Origin: Mycolicibacterium austroafricanum
GTDB lineage: Bacteria; Actinomycetota; Actinomycetes; Mycobacteriales; Mycobacteriaceae
Assembly: GCF_902705885.1 (NCBI RefSeq)
Contig: NZ_CACSIP010000035.1
Location: 16,970 to 62,898 of the forward strand
Direction: 5' to 3'
Length of the DNA: 45,929 nt
Part shown: in pieces, positions 10,303 through 19,360 of the stretch
How the letters are laid out: the number at the start of each line of letters is the position of its first letter
Numbering within the stretch: position 1 is the first letter of the stretch
Program-made: the position numbers and the translations under genes
The notes under the pieces: generated by a model
What the model saw: the letters and a program-made list of their open reading frames with translations, nothing else
What the model was told of the DNA's origin: nothing
Databases searched by the model: none

Positions 10303-11568
10303 ATGTTTGGTTCATCGAAAAGTTCCTCCGGCCCGTTCCGCCGCACTCTCGCGCTGGCGACAGCGGCGACGCTGCTGGCCGCCGGCTGCGGCAGCAGAGC
10401 GGGTGACGACACCGCCTACGCCTCTCAGGAAGGCTGCGCCGATACCTCGGGCGAAACCGTCAAGGTCGGCGCGATCAACTCGCTGTCCGGTGGCTTGGCC
10501 GTCAGCGAGTCCGTGATCCGCGACGCGATCGTGCTGGCCGTCGAGCAGGTGAACGCCTCCGGGGGCGTCCTGGGAAAGCAGCTCGACCTGATCGGTGAGG
10601 ACGGCGCATCGGAGCCGACCGTGTTCGCCGAGAAGGCACAGAAACTTGTGCAATCCGACTGTGTCGCTGTGGTATTCGGCGGTTATACCTCTGCGAGCCG
10701 CAAGGCGATGCTGCCGGTGTTCGAGGACGCCAACGCGCTGCTCTACTACGGCCAGCAGTACGAGGGGTTGGAGAGCTCCCCCAACATCTTCTACACCGGC
10801 GCCACCACCAACCAGCAGATCATCCCCTCGTTGGATTACCTCAAGCAGCAGGGCGTGCAGTCGCTGTACCTGGTCGGCAGCGACTACGTCTTCCCCAGGA
10901 CGTCCAACGCGATCGTCAAGGCGTACGCGGAGGCCAACGGCATCGAGATCAAGGGCGAGGACTACACGCCGCTCGGCAGCACCGATTTCTCGACCATCGT
11001 CAACAAGATCCGCACCGCCGATGCCGACGCGGTGTTCAACGTGGTGGTCGGCGACTCGTTGGTGGCGTTCTTCCGCGAGTACCGCGCCGCCGGGCTTACT
11101 GCGGACGCCATGCCTGTGATGTCCATGTGCGTCGGGGAGGAGGAGGTCCGCAGCATCGGCCCCGACACACTCGTCGGCCAATTGTCGTCGTGGAACTACT
11201 ACCAGACCCTCGACACGCCACAGAACACGCAGTTCGTCGCCGACTTCAAGGCGAGGTTCGGCGCCGATCGGGTGACCTCTGACCCGATGGAATCGGCGTA
11301 CACGGCAGTCATGCTGTGGAAGGCGAACGTCGAGAAGGCGAACTCGTTCGGGGTCGCCGACATTCAGGCGACCGCCGACGGTGTCACGCTCGATGCACCC
11401 GAGGGCACCGTGACCATCGACGCCGAGAACCATCACGTCACCAAGACCGCGCGGATCGGCCGTGTCGCCGACGACGGGCTGATCTACCAGATCTGGGCGT
11501 CCCCAGCACCGATCGAGCCCGACCCCTATCTGGACGGGTACCCGTGGGCCGAGGGAATCACGGGCTGA
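10303..11568 (+). CDS. UrtA-like urea/short-amide binding lipoprotein
   Basis: Extracytoplasmic substrate-binding protein, 421 aa, with a lipoprotein signal (LALATAATLLAAGCGS). The mature part resembles UrtA/FmdD/AmiC receptors: VKVGAINSLSGGLA, QVNASGGVLGKQL, YYGQQYEG, YLVGSDYVFPRT and MESAYTAVMLWKANVEKA. It is first in the urease gene run with 4 bp to ureAB, which supports urea as ligand. The matching UrtBCDE genes are not in this window; the importer at 1-3958 is about 6 kb away and divergently arranged, so partnership with it is possible but not shown. Confidence 0.85.
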   Translation: MFGSSKSSSGPFRRTLALATAATLLAAGCGSRAGDDTAYASQEGCADTSGETVKVGAINSLSGGLAVSESVIRDAIVLAVEQVNASGGVLGKQLDLIGEDGASEPTVFAEKAQKLVQSDCVAVVFGGYTSASRKAMLPVFEDANALLYYGQQYEGLESSPNIFYTGATTNQQIIPSLDYLKQQGVQSLYLVGSDYVFPRTSNAIVKAYAEANGIEIKGEDYTPLGSTDFSTIVNKIRTADADAVFNVVVGDSLVAFFREYRAAGLTADAMPVMSMCVGEEEVRSIGPDTLVGQLSSWNYYQTLDTPQNTQFVADFKARFGADRVTSDPMESAYTAVMLWKANVEKANSFGVADIQATADGVTLDAPEGTVTIDAENHHVTKTARIGRVADDGLIYQIWASPAPIEPDPYLDGYPWAEGITG

Positions 11569-11572
11569 CACC

Positions 11573-12274
11573 ATGCATCTGACGCCCAAAGACGAGGACC
11601 GACTGCTCTTGTTCCTGGCAGCCGAACTCGCACGCAAGCACCGTTCCGCAGGTCTGGCGCTCAGCTACGCCGAGGCGCGCGCGTTGATCGCCGACGAGGT
11701 CGTCGAGGCCGCTCGCGCCGGTGCGACGGTCGCCGAGGCTGCCGCCTACGGAGCGACAGTGTTGACCGACGACGACGTGATGGCCGGCGTGTCGACGCTT
11801 CTGGGCTCGGTTCAGGTCGAGGCGTTCTTCGAAGACGGCCAGAAGCTGGTGACCGTGCACGAGGCGATTGGTCCCGGCGCCGGGGCTGCGGAGCCCGGGG
11901 TGACGCCGGGCGAGATCCTGCCCTGCGAGGGCGAACTCGAGCTCAACTCGGGCCGCCCTGGGACCACCCTGACCGTGGAGAACACCGGAGACCGCCCCAT
12001 CCAGGTCGGATCGCACTTCCACTTCTTCGAGGTCAACCGGGCCCTGCGTTTCGACCGGACGGCCGCCTTCGGCATGCGGCTGGACATCCCGTCCGGGACG
12101 GCGGTCCGATTTGAACCCGGTGAAGCGCAGGCGGTCTCGATCACGAGCTACGGCGGTGAGCGCACGGTGATCGGCCAGAACGACGTCACCAACGCCGTGA
12201 CGACGGGTGCGGCGCCGACCGACCTCATGGACCGGATGCATGCAGCGGGATTCCTAGACTCGAGCAGGCCCTGA
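11573..12274 (+). CDS. ureAB: urease subunits gamma and beta, fused
   Basis: Structural urease subunits joined in one 233-aa chain. Residues 1-100 are the gamma subunit (HLTPKDEDRLLLFLAAELAR, ALSYAEARALI, EAFFEDGQKLVTVH); about 110-226 are the beta subunit (PGEILPCEGELELN, VGSHFHFFEVNRALRFDR, RFEPGEAQAV). Urease hydrolyses urea to ammonia and carbamate in the cytoplasm. M. tuberculosis has separate ureA and ureB, so this is a different type. The stop overlaps the ureC start (TGATG). Confidence 0.95.
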   Translation: MHLTPKDEDRLLLFLAAELARKHRSAGLALSYAEARALIADEVVEAARAGATVAEAAAYGATVLTDDDVMAGVSTLLGSVQVEAFFEDGQKLVTVHEAIGPGAGAAEPGVTPGEILPCEGELELNSGRPGTTLTVENTGDRPIQVGSHFHFFEVNRALRFDRTAAFGMRLDIPSGTAVRFEPGEAQAVSITSYGGERTVIGQNDVTNAVTTGAAPTDLMDRMHAAGFLDSSRP

Positions 12275-13989
12275 TGGCGCACCGTATCTCCCGCAGGCAC
12301 TACGCGGAACTGTACGGCCCCACCACCGGGGATCGGGTCCGGCTGGCCGACACCGAACTTCTCGCCAGGGTCGAGCACGACGCGACTGTCTACGGCGACG
12401 AGTCGGTGTTCGGCGGAGGCAAGACCATGCGCGAGGGCATGGCGGTGCACGGAGATCTCACCAACGCCGCCGGAGCGTTGGACTTCGTCATCACGAACGT
12501 CCTCGTCATCGATGCTGTCTTGGGAATTCGTAAGGCCGACATCGGAATACGGGATGGCCGCATCGCCGCGGTCGGCAAGTCCGGGAACCCACGCACGATG
12601 GACGGTGTGCATCCGGACCTGGTCATCGGCGCCGGAACCGACATCCGCGCCGGCGAGGGCATGATCGCCACGGCCGGCGCCATCGACGTGCACGTGCACT
12701 TCGACAGCGCCGGCCTCGTCGAAGAGGCCATCTCCAGCGGGGTCACCACGATGATCGGCGGCGGTCTGGGTCCCGTCACCGTGGGCATCACCTCCTCGGG
12801 TCCGAACAACCTCGCGCGGATGCTGCGCGCCGCCGAAGGATTCCCGATGAACTTCGGGTTCATCGGAAACGGCAGCGCGTCGAGCACCCCCCCGTTGATC
12901 GAGCAGGGTCTCGCGGGAGCGATCGGCTTCAAGATCCACGAAGACTGGGGCGCCACCCCCGCGGCCATCCGCGCATCGCTGGACGCCGGCGATGAACTCG
13001 ACCTGCAGGTGCAGATCCATACCGACACCCTCAACGAGTCCGGGTTCTTCGAAGACACGATGGCCGCGATCGGCGGCAGGCCGATCCACACCTACCACGC
13101 CGAGGGCGCGGGCGGTGGCCACGCCCCCGACATCATGCGTGTGGTCGGCGAACCGTACTGTCTGCCCTCATCGACCAACCCGACAAACCCTTACACGCTC
13201 AACACCTTCGACGAACACCTCGACATGGTGATGGTCTGCCACCACCTCAACCCCCGGATCCCCGAGGACGTCGCGTTCGCCGAGTCGAGGATCCGGCGCG
13301 AAACCATCGCCGCCGAGGACGTCCTGCACGACCTGGGTGCGATCTCGGCGATGGGGTCGGATTCGCAGGGCATGGGCAGAATCGGCGAAACCGTCGCGCG
13401 GACGTGGCAACTTGCGTCACACATGCGCGCTACTCGGGGTGTGTTGCCCGCCGACGAGGGCACCGGATCCGACAACGCCCGCATCCTGCGTTACGTCGCC
13501 AAACTCACGATCAACCCGGCGAGGCTCTTCGGGATCGACCATGAGGTCGGATCTCTGGAGCCGGGCAAGCTGGCCGACATCGTGCTGTGGGAGCCGAAGT
13601 TCTTCGGCATCCGGCCCGAAGTGGTGTTCAAGGGCGGATTCCCGGCGTGGTCGGTGATGGGTGAGGCAAACGCCTCGCTGATGACGTGCGAACCACTGCG
13701 GTACCGCCCGCAATGGGCGGCATTCGGTCGCACCCCCGCCGATGTGTCGGTCAACTTCGTTGCGGGCGCGGCCGTCGACGCCGGGTTGGGCGAGCGACTC
13801 GGTTTGGACACCCGGTTGGTGGCCTGCCGTGGCGCGCGGGCATTGACCAAAGCCGACTTGCTGCACAACGACTACCTGCCGGACATCACGATCGAACCTG
13901 ATACCTATCGCGTCACCGTCGACGGCGAACTCTGCGTGAGTACACCGATGACCAGCGTGCCGCTCGGCCGGCGCTACACGCTCAAATAA
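12274..13989 (+). CDS. ureC: urease subunit alpha
   Basis: Catalytic urease subunit, 571 aa, full length. Active-site features are present: metal ligands in HVHF (His140, His142), the Lys220 that is carbamylated and bridges the two nickel ions (GFKIHEDWG), the flap Cys322 in VCHH, and HAEGAGGGHAPD. It assembles with UreAB and is activated by UreD-UreF-UreG-UreE encoded just downstream. No inactivating change is visible. Confidence 0.97.
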   Translation: MAHRISRRHYAELYGPTTGDRVRLADTELLARVEHDATVYGDESVFGGGKTMREGMAVHGDLTNAAGALDFVITNVLVIDAVLGIRKADIGIRDGRIAAVGKSGNPRTMDGVHPDLVIGAGTDIRAGEGMIATAGAIDVHVHFDSAGLVEEAISSGVTTMIGGGLGPVTVGITSSGPNNLARMLRAAEGFPMNFGFIGNGSASSTPPLIEQGLAGAIGFKIHEDWGATPAAIRASLDAGDELDLQVQIHTDTLNESGFFEDTMAAIGGRPIHTYHAEGAGGGHAPDIMRVVGEPYCLPSSTNPTNPYTLNTFDEHLDMVMVCHHLNPRIPEDVAFAESRIRRETIAAEDVLHDLGAISAMGSDSQGMGRIGETVARTWQLASHMRATRGVLPADEGTGSDNARILRYVAKLTINPARLFGIDHEVGSLEPGKLADIVLWEPKFFGIRPEVVFKGGFPAWSVMGEANASLMTCEPLRYRPQWAAFGRTPADVSVNFVAGAAVDAGLGERLGLDTRLVACRGARALTKADLLHNDYLPDITIEPDTYRVTVDGELCVSTPMTSVPLGRRYTLK

Positions 13990-14002
13990 CCAGGAGGACA
14001 AC

Positions 14003-14623
14003 GTGGCTGATGTAGTGCGCATCGGTATCGGAGGCCCGGTCGGTTCCGGAAAGACCCGGCTGGTGGAAACCCTGGTGCCGCACCTGTCCTGCGCCGGGTT
14101 CAGCGTCGCGGTGATCACCAACGATCTGGTCACCGACGAGGACGCACAGCGCGTCCGGCGCAGCGGTGTCATCGACCCCGAGCGGGTGTTGGCCGTGGAG
14201 ACCGGCGCCTGCCCGCATACCGCGATCCGGGAGGACCCCTCGGCCAACCTCGCCGCCGCCGATCTCCTGAGCCGTCGGTTCACCGACCTCGACGTGATCC
14301 TGATCGAATCGGGTGGCGACAATCTGGCCGCCACCTTCACCTCGGATCTGGTCGACTACTGGATCTTCGTCATCGACACCGCCGCGGGCGACGACATCCC
14401 CCGCAAGAAGGGGATCGGTCTGCTCCAAGCAGATCTGTTGGTGGTCAACAAGATCGACCTCGCGCCGCTCGTCGGCGCCGACCTGGACGTGATGCGCCGC
14501 GACTGTACGGTGGCCCGCCCCACCAAGCCGACCGTGTTCACCGACCTGCGGTCGGGGTTCGGGTTGACCGAACTCACCGCGCAACTGCTCGAGAGAGCCA
14601 TGCTCACAACGAGCAACCGGTGA
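14003..14623 (+). CDS. ureG: urease accessory GTPase
   Basis: SIMIBI-class GTPase that powers nickel delivery to apo-urease, 206 aa. P-loop GGPVGSGKT is at residues 9-17, with the UreG motifs VITNDLVTDEDAQ, VETGACPHTAIREDPS and NKIDLAPLVGAD. The Cys-Pro-His nickel site is intact. The GTG start follows AGGAGG, the strongest ribosome-binding site of the cluster; the stop overlaps ureD (GTGA). Confidence 0.96.
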   Translation: MADVVRIGIGGPVGSGKTRLVETLVPHLSCAGFSVAVITNDLVTDEDAQRVRRSGVIDPERVLAVETGACPHTAIREDPSANLAAADLLSRRFTDLDVILIESGGDNLAATFTSDLVDYWIFVIDTAAGDDIPRKKGIGLLQADLLVVNKIDLAPLVGADLDVMRRDCTVARPTKPTVFTDLRSGFGLTELTAQLLERAMLTTSNR

Positions 14624-15438
14624 CCGCCCCGGCCATCAGCCCCGGCGAGCTCGGTATCGATGTGGTCGCCGACACGACGGGGCGCACCCGGACGGCGTCG
14701 CTGCGCCAGCGCTACCCGCAGCGCGTCACCATGGCGATGCATTCCGACCCCGAGCATCCCGGGGCGGCCTCACTGTGTGTGCAGAGCCCCAGCGGCGGCG
14801 CCTTCTCCGATGACGAACTGCACACCTCGGTGCGGTGCCACCCGGGCACCCACCTGCACCTGACCACCCAGGCCGCGACCCAGGTGTTCGCCGGTGACGG
14901 CCCAGGTGCTCGGCACCGACTCGCCTTCACCGTGCATGCCGGAGCCGTCTTGGAGTACTACCCCGGAACTGTGATCCCGCATGCGGATTCCAGCTTCCTT
15001 CAACGGCTCGACGTCGATGTCGAACCCGGCGGCACCTATCTTGGTTGGGAGGCTGTGGCGGCGGGCCGGATCGCCCACGGAGAACGGTTCGGGTATGTCT
15101 GCTACGACAGCGCCATCGTCGTCCGCGTCGCCGGCCATGCTGTGGCCCGGGACCGTCAGGTACTCCGCCCGCGCGTCGGCAAGTGCCCGACCGAGGACGA
15201 CTACCTGGCGACGTTCGTCGCGGTGACCCCCGGCCGGGTCGTCGACCCCCTGCTGGAACGCGTGCGGCTGATCCTCGACAACCTTGACCGCTGCTCCGGT
15301 GGTGCTGGACGGCTGCCCGGCGCGGCCGGGTTGTTCGTCCGTCTGACGGCGGGGTCCGCGCCGGACCTGCACCGCACTCGGGGGTACCTGTTCGATGCGG
15401 CGCGCACCGAGGTGCTGACGCGAGCAGGTGCGACGTGA
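14620..15438 (+). CDS. ureD: urease accessory protein UreD (UreH)
   Basis: Scaffold that binds apo-urease and recruits UreF and UreG, 272 aa. Typical UreD segments are LRQRYPQRVTMAMH near the N-terminus and a mid-protein HAGAVLEYYPGTVIPHADS. GTG start at 14620, coupled to ureG by a 4-bp overlap. The sequence is divergent, as is usual for UreD, but position and pattern make the call firm. Confidence 0.9.
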   Translation: MTAPAISPGELGIDVVADTTGRTRTASLRQRYPQRVTMAMHSDPEHPGAASLCVQSPSGGAFSDDELHTSVRCHPGTHLHLTTQAATQVFAGDGPGARHRLAFTVHAGAVLEYYPGTVIPHADSSFLQRLDVDVEPGGTYLGWEAVAAGRIAHGERFGYVCYDSAIVVRVAGHAVARDRQVLRPRVGKCPTEDDYLATFVAVTPGRVVDPLLERVRLILDNLDRCSGGAGRLPGAAGLFVRLTAGSAPDLHRTRGYLFDAARTEVLTRAGAT

Positions 15439-15926
15439 AGGCCGACCACATCGTTGGTGACATCGCCGACGTCACCTTCACCGGGCGCCGGCGTCACCAC
15501 GTCGACATCGGCTGGGGAGACGCCGCCAAACATCGTCAGGTCGTCACCACCGACACCGGCCGTGTCGTGTACGTCGCCCTCCCGCGTGGCACCTTTTTGC
15601 GCGCCGGCGCGGTGATCGCCGACGACGGCAACGAGGTCGTGGTGGTCCGGCGGCCGGCCGAGGAGGCGGTCACCGTGCGGTTCGCAGACAACCTCGGTGC
15701 GGTCGGCGCCCGCCGGATGCTGCTGCTGGGCTACCTCCTCGGAAACCAACACGCCCCCGTCGACGTCAGCGAGGATCGCGTGGCCGCGCCGCTGTTCACC
15801 AGCAGGCAAGCTGCGGAGGATGTGCTGGCGGAACTGGGTGTGATCGGTGAGGTCGCAATGATTGCGCTGGCGAGCGACGGATGGTCACGAACGTCTTCGG
15901 ATTCACATGTCGGCCATCACCACTGA
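15435..15926 (+). CDS. ureE: urease accessory protein UreE (nickel metallochaperone)
   Basis: 163-aa nickel carrier with the UreE two-domain pattern: an N-terminal peptide-binding part (FTGRRRHHVDIGWGDAAKHR) and the metal-binding C-terminal half (RMLLLGYLLGNQHAPVDV). The tail SHVGHHH ends in a short His cluster. The GTG start overlaps the ureD stop; the end overlaps ureF by 20 bp. The ureABCFGD cluster of M. tuberculosis lacks ureE, so its presence marks this as a distinct urease locus. Confidence 0.88.
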   Translation: MKADHIVGDIADVTFTGRRRHHVDIGWGDAAKHRQVVTTDTGRVVYVALPRGTFLRAGAVIADDGNEVVVVRRPAEEAVTVRFADNLGAVGARRMLLLGYLLGNQHAPVDVSEDRVAAPLFTSRQAAEDVLAELGVIGEVAMIALASDGWSRTSSDSHVGHHH

Positions 15927-16605
15927 GCCAGAAGTCGCGCTCCTGCTGTGGATGCAGCTGCAGGACAGCGCCTTTCCTGCTGGCCGGATGGTCCATAGTC
16001 AGGGGCTCGAACAGTGGCTGGCTGAGCGCCCCGAGGCAGGCGACGACGAGATCGCGGCGGTGGTCACCGAATTCCTGACGCACTGTTATGCGCCGCTGGA
16101 CGCCACGGTCACCGCGGCGGCGTGGCGAGCGGCCCCGCATCATGACTCGCTGTGCCAACTCGACGATCTTCTGGCCACATACAAACTGTTCGACAACGCC
16201 CGCACCGCATCGGAATCCGCGGGACGGCAACTGGCTGCCGCGGCACGGCACACCGGGATCGTGGGGCAAAGCCGATACCTGGATGTCGTCGTCGAAGGAA
16301 CGACACCCGGCCACTGCGCGGTGGTCGAGGGAGCGCTGCAGGCCGCGCTCGGAATTCCGGTTCACCACGCGGTGCTCGGGTCGATCCGATCGGTGATGGC
16401 GTCGATGCTGAGCGCGACGGTCCGGCTCGGCCGGCTCGGGCCACTGAGCAGCCAACGGATCCAGGCGGGCCGCGCGTCCCTGGTGGCCGATCTCGCGCAC
16501 GACGCCTGCCGCCGCGCCATCGATGATCTGTGGAGCGTCTCTCCCGCGCTGGAGATCAGCGGGATGCGCCACGAAACCCGCACGTCTCGGCTGTTCGCCA
16601 CATAG
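15907..16605 (+). CDS. ureF: urease accessory protein UreF
   Basis: 232-aa GTPase-regulating urease accessory protein. It has the family start LLLWMQLQDSAFPAGRMVHS and the pattern SQGLEQWL, and is mainly helical. ATG 15907 is chosen because the conserved domain starts there; the reading extends upstream to 15862 inside ureE. Last gene of the urease run; it ends 21 bp before the convergent ridA-like gene. Confidence 0.92.
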   Translation: MSAITTEPEVALLLWMQLQDSAFPAGRMVHSQGLEQWLAERPEAGDDEIAAVVTEFLTHCYAPLDATVTAAAWRAAPHHDSLCQLDDLLATYKLFDNARTASESAGRQLAAAARHTGIVGQSRYLDVVVEGTTPGHCAVVEGALQAALGIPVHHAVLGSIRSVMASMLSATVRLGRLGPLSSQRIQAGRASLVADLAHDACRRAIDDLWSVSPALEISGMRHETRTSRLFAT

Positions 16606-16626
16606 CTGTGCGCCGCGGGCGTTCGA

Positions 16627-17049
16627 TCAGTCGTCCCGCCCGACGATCGCGCTGACCTTGATCTCGACCCGCATCTTCGGTGCGCCCAACGCGGCGACAC
16701 CGATCTGTGTCCAGATCGGAGAGCGGTCCCCCATCCGCTTGCGGAACTGTTCGACCATGACGCGATTGTGTGCGTCACCGATCGTGTCATCCTCGGCCGG
16801 GATGTGGAACGAGTCCACCGTCACGACATCACGCCAGCCCGCACCCGCCGTCGCCAAGGTGCGCTCGACGTTGTCGAATGCTCGTACGATCTCCTCTTCA
16901 AGGGAGTCCGGGAACGTGATGTCATCGTCCCAGCCTCCCTGCCCGGAGATCTCGACTCGGTTCCCGACTCGCAGCGCTTGACTGTAATGCAGTAATTCGT
17001 AGAGCTTTTCGCCGTATCCCGGCGTTATGGAGAGCTCGACCTCGGACAT
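16627..17049 (-). CDS. RidA (YjgF/YER057c/UK114) family protein
   Basis: 140-aa cytoplasmic protein of the RidA family, whose members deaminate reactive enamine/imine intermediates. Family segments include YSQALRVGNRVEISGQGGWD, ATAGAGWRDVVTVDSF and a C-terminal GAPKMRVEIKVSAIV. The usual RidA catalytic Arg near residue 105 is not obvious, so it may belong to a subgroup of other function. It is divergent from a MarR-type gene, with two MarR boxes between them. Confidence 0.88.
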   Translation of the reverse strand: MSEVELSITPGYGEKLYELLHYSQALRVGNRVEISGQGGWDDDITFPDSLEEEIVRAFDNVERTLATAGAGWRDVVTVDSFHIPAEDDTIGDAHNRVMVEQFRKRMGDRSPIWTQIGVAALGAPKMRVEIKVSAIVGRDD

Positions 17050-17068
17050 TCCCGATCCCCTTCGTTTT

Positions 17069-17117
17069 ACTTCATGCGTGAAGTCAACCTAACACGCGTT
17101 GACTTCACGCGTAAAGT
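17069..17117. promoter_or_regulatory. two MarR-type operator boxes between ridA-like and marR-like genes
   Basis: Box 1 (17069-17084, ACTTCATGCGTGAAGT) and box 2 (17102-17117, ACTTCACGCGTAAAGT) are each palindromic and nearly identical, with centres 33 bp apart (about three helical turns). Together with flanking TCAAC/GTTGA they form an inverted repeat of two 20-bp arms matching at 18 positions. They cover the promoter area of both divergent genes, so autoregulation plus control of the ridA-like gene is likely. Confidence 0.75.
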
Positions 17118-17142
17118 CACGGTGTGGGGATAGGGTGCCGAC

Positions 17143-17634
17143 ATGGCTCGAGCCAAGAAGCAAGACGCTGCTCCAGCAGATGATTCGTTGTGGCTGTCCG
17201 CGACGGAGAAAGAGGCGTGGACGGGGTTGGTCTCCCTGATCCTGCTGATGCCCGGCCGGCTCGAGGCGCCTCTGCGCAAGGTCGACCTGACTCTGTTCGA
17301 ATACTTGACGTTGAGCCATATTTCAGAGGCCGAGGGCCGCCAGCTCCGGATGAGTGAACTGGCGTACCTGACCAACGGGTCGCTGTCACGGTTGTCGAAC
17401 GTGGTCAAACGTTTCGAACAGCGCGACTGGGTGGTGCGCTTCCCCGACCCCACCGACGGGCGCTACACCATCGCCGCACTCACCGATGTGGGGTATCGCC
17501 TCGTCGTCGATGCCGCACCGATCCACGTGCAGGCAGTACGCGATTTTGTGCTTGACCCACTCAGCGCCACCGACCAGCAGGCACTGGCGCGCATCGCGGC
17601 CAAGCTGAAGATCAGGCCCTCAGACCTGACATAG
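17143..17634 (+). CDS. MarR-family transcriptional regulator
   Basis: 163-aa winged-helix regulator. The core reads LFEYLTLSHISEAEGRQLRM, SELAYLTNGSLSRLSNVVKR and wing RFPDPTDGRYTIAALTDVG, a classic MarR pattern. It is divergent from the ridA-like gene and 47 bp upstream of dapC; the paired boxes at 17069-17117 are its probable operators. The effector is unknown. Confidence 0.92.
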   Translation: MARAKKQDAAPADDSLWLSATEKEAWTGLVSLILLMPGRLEAPLRKVDLTLFEYLTLSHISEAEGRQLRMSELAYLTNGSLSRLSNVVKRFEQRDWVVRFPDPTDGRYTIAALTDVGYRLVVDAAPIHVQAVRDFVLDPLSATDQQALARIAAKLKIRPSDLT

Positions 17635-17681
17635 CGGTCGTCGAGCTCTGCGGCCGGCGGCACCGCTAGGCTTCGAACCTG

Positions 17682-18854
17682 ATGACGGTTCACAGGCTGG
17701 CGCCCTATACGGTGACGATCTTCGCCGAGATGTCGGCGCTGGCGGCGCGGATCGGAGCCGTCAACCTCGGGCAGGGTTTCCCCGACGAGGATGGCCCGCC
17801 GGCGATGCTCGAGGCCGCGCAACGAGCGATCGCCGAAGGCGTCAACCAGTACCCGCCCGGCCTGGGCATCCCCGCACTCCGGCAGGCCATCGCCGATCAG
17901 CGCCGTCGTCGTTACGGCACCGAGTACGACCCGAACACCGAGGTTCTGGTGACCGTCGGCGCCACCGAGGCCATCGCCGCGTCGGTACTGGGACTCGTCG
18001 AACCCGGTTCCGAAGTCCTGCTGGTCGAGCCGTTCTACGACTCGTACTCCCCCGTGATCGCGATGGCCGGCTGTCATCGGCGCGCGGTCCCGATGCGGCC
18101 CGCCGGTCGGGGCTTCGCCATCGACATCGACGGTCTGCGCGCCGCCGTGACGGCGAAGACCAAGGCGATCATCGTCAACTCACCACACAATCCGACCGGC
18201 ATGGTCGCCTCCGACGACGAGTTGCGGGCGCTGGCCGAGCTCGCCGTCTCCGCCGACCTGCTGGTGATCGCCGACGAGGTATACGAGCACCTCGTTTTCG
18301 ACAACAGGCGCCATCTGCCGCTGGCCGGCTACCCGGGTATGGCCGAGCGCACCATCACCATTTCAAGTGCGGCCAAGATGTTCAACGTCACCGGCTGGAA
18401 GATCGGGTGGGCCTGCGGACCGGCCGAACTCATCGCCGGGGTGCGGGCGGCCAAGCAGTACCTCAGCTACGTCGGCGGCGCCCCGTTCCAGCCAGCGGTG
18501 GCGCAGGCGCTCGCCACCGAGGACGCGTGGGTGGATGCGCTGCGCGATTCCCTGCAGGCGCGACGCGACAGGCTTGGGGATGCCCTCGCGGACATCGGTT
18601 TCGACGTCCATGACAGCGTCGGGACGTACTTCCTGTGCGCCGACCCGCGGCCGCTCGGATACGAGGACAGCACCGGGTTCTGCGCGGAACTGCCGGAGCG
18701 GGTGGGGGTGGCCGCCATCCCGATGTCCGCGTTCTGCGATCCCGCTTCCCAGCACGCCGATCAGTGGAATCACCTGGTGCGCTTCGCCTTCTGTAAACGC
18801 GACGACACCCTTGACGAAGCGATCCGGAGACTGCAGACGCTGCGGCGCCGCTGA
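17682..18854 (+). CDS. dapC: N-succinyldiaminopimelate aminotransferase (class I/II PLP aminotransferase)
   Basis: 390-aa PLP-dependent aminotransferase closely resembling M. tuberculosis Rv0858c (DapC), which makes N-succinyl-LL-2,6-diaminopimelate for lysine and peptidoglycan. Seen: substrate region NLGQGFPDEDGP, the PHNPTG motif, DEVYEHLVF, and PLP Lys232 in SSAAKMFNVTGWKIGW. The gene order that follows (SRPBCC, far, SRPBCC on the other strand) matches Rv0857-Rv0854, supporting orthology. It is convergent with the SRPBCC gene, 3 bp apart. Confidence 0.9.
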   Translation: MTVHRLAPYTVTIFAEMSALAARIGAVNLGQGFPDEDGPPAMLEAAQRAIAEGVNQYPPGLGIPALRQAIADQRRRRYGTEYDPNTEVLVTVGATEAIAASVLGLVEPGSEVLLVEPFYDSYSPVIAMAGCHRRAVPMRPAGRGFAIDIDGLRAAVTAKTKAIIVNSPHNPTGMVASDDELRALAELAVSADLLVIADEVYEHLVFDNRRHLPLAGYPGMAERTITISSAAKMFNVTGWKIGWACGPAELIAGVRAAKQYLSYVGGAPFQPAVAQALATEDAWVDALRDSLQARRDRLGDALADIGFDVHDSVGTYFLCADPRPLGYEDSTGFCAELPERVGVAAIPMSAFCDPASQHADQWNHLVRFAFCKRDDTLDEAIRRLQTLRRR

Positions 18855-18857
18855 GTG

Positions 18858-19301
18858 CTACTGGGCCGTCGGCCGCATCACCCGTTCGCGGAGGTTCTCC
18901 AGCGCGACGTCGAGAACCATCTGCCTGGCCCGCCGGACCAGGAAATTCGGGTACGGCGCGGCCAGGTCGAGGATCAGGTCGAACCGCACCCGGGTCTTGT
19001 CCTCGCCGACCGGCACCAGGTTGTACTCGCCGTGCTGACCCCGTTGCTGGAACGTCTCCGCCGCATCCCAGACCACCCAGTCGTCGCCCCAGTGGTACTC
19101 GAGGATCTCCCGGTCGGAGATCCCCATGATCTTGACCGTCGCCCTGACGTGGTGGGGACGCCCGTCGGGATAGCGGTCGAGCACCTCGGCGTCCTTGTGC
19201 AGCGACGACCACGAAGCCACCGCGTCGATGTCGGCCAACGCATCCAGAATCGCCGCAGGCGGGGCTTCGATCACGACTTCACTGGAAGCGCGTACCGCCA
19301 T
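18858..19301 (-). CDS. SRPBCC (polyketide cyclase/START-like) protein, Rv0856/Rv0857-like
   Basis: 147-aa single-domain protein of the helix-grip (SRPBCC) fold that binds hydrophobic ligands. It starts SEVVIEAPPAAILDALADID and contains a WSSLHKDAEVL-type segment and FDLILDLAAPYPNFLVRRAR. It resembles the protein at 20434-20874; M. tuberculosis has two such genes between dapC and far, while here there is one. Molecular role unknown. Confidence 0.85.
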   Translation of the reverse strand: MAVRASSEVVIEAPPAAILDALADIDAVASWSSLHKDAEVLDRYPDGRPHHVRATVKIMGISDREILEYHWGDDWVVWDAAETFQQRGQHGEYNLVPVGEDKTRVRFDLILDLAAPYPNFLVRRARQMVLDVALENLRERVMRPTAQ

Positions 19302-19360
19302 ACTGGCAAATCCTAGTCAGGTGATCGGCCATGCGCAGAGGATTCCGCAGCTAACCTCGG

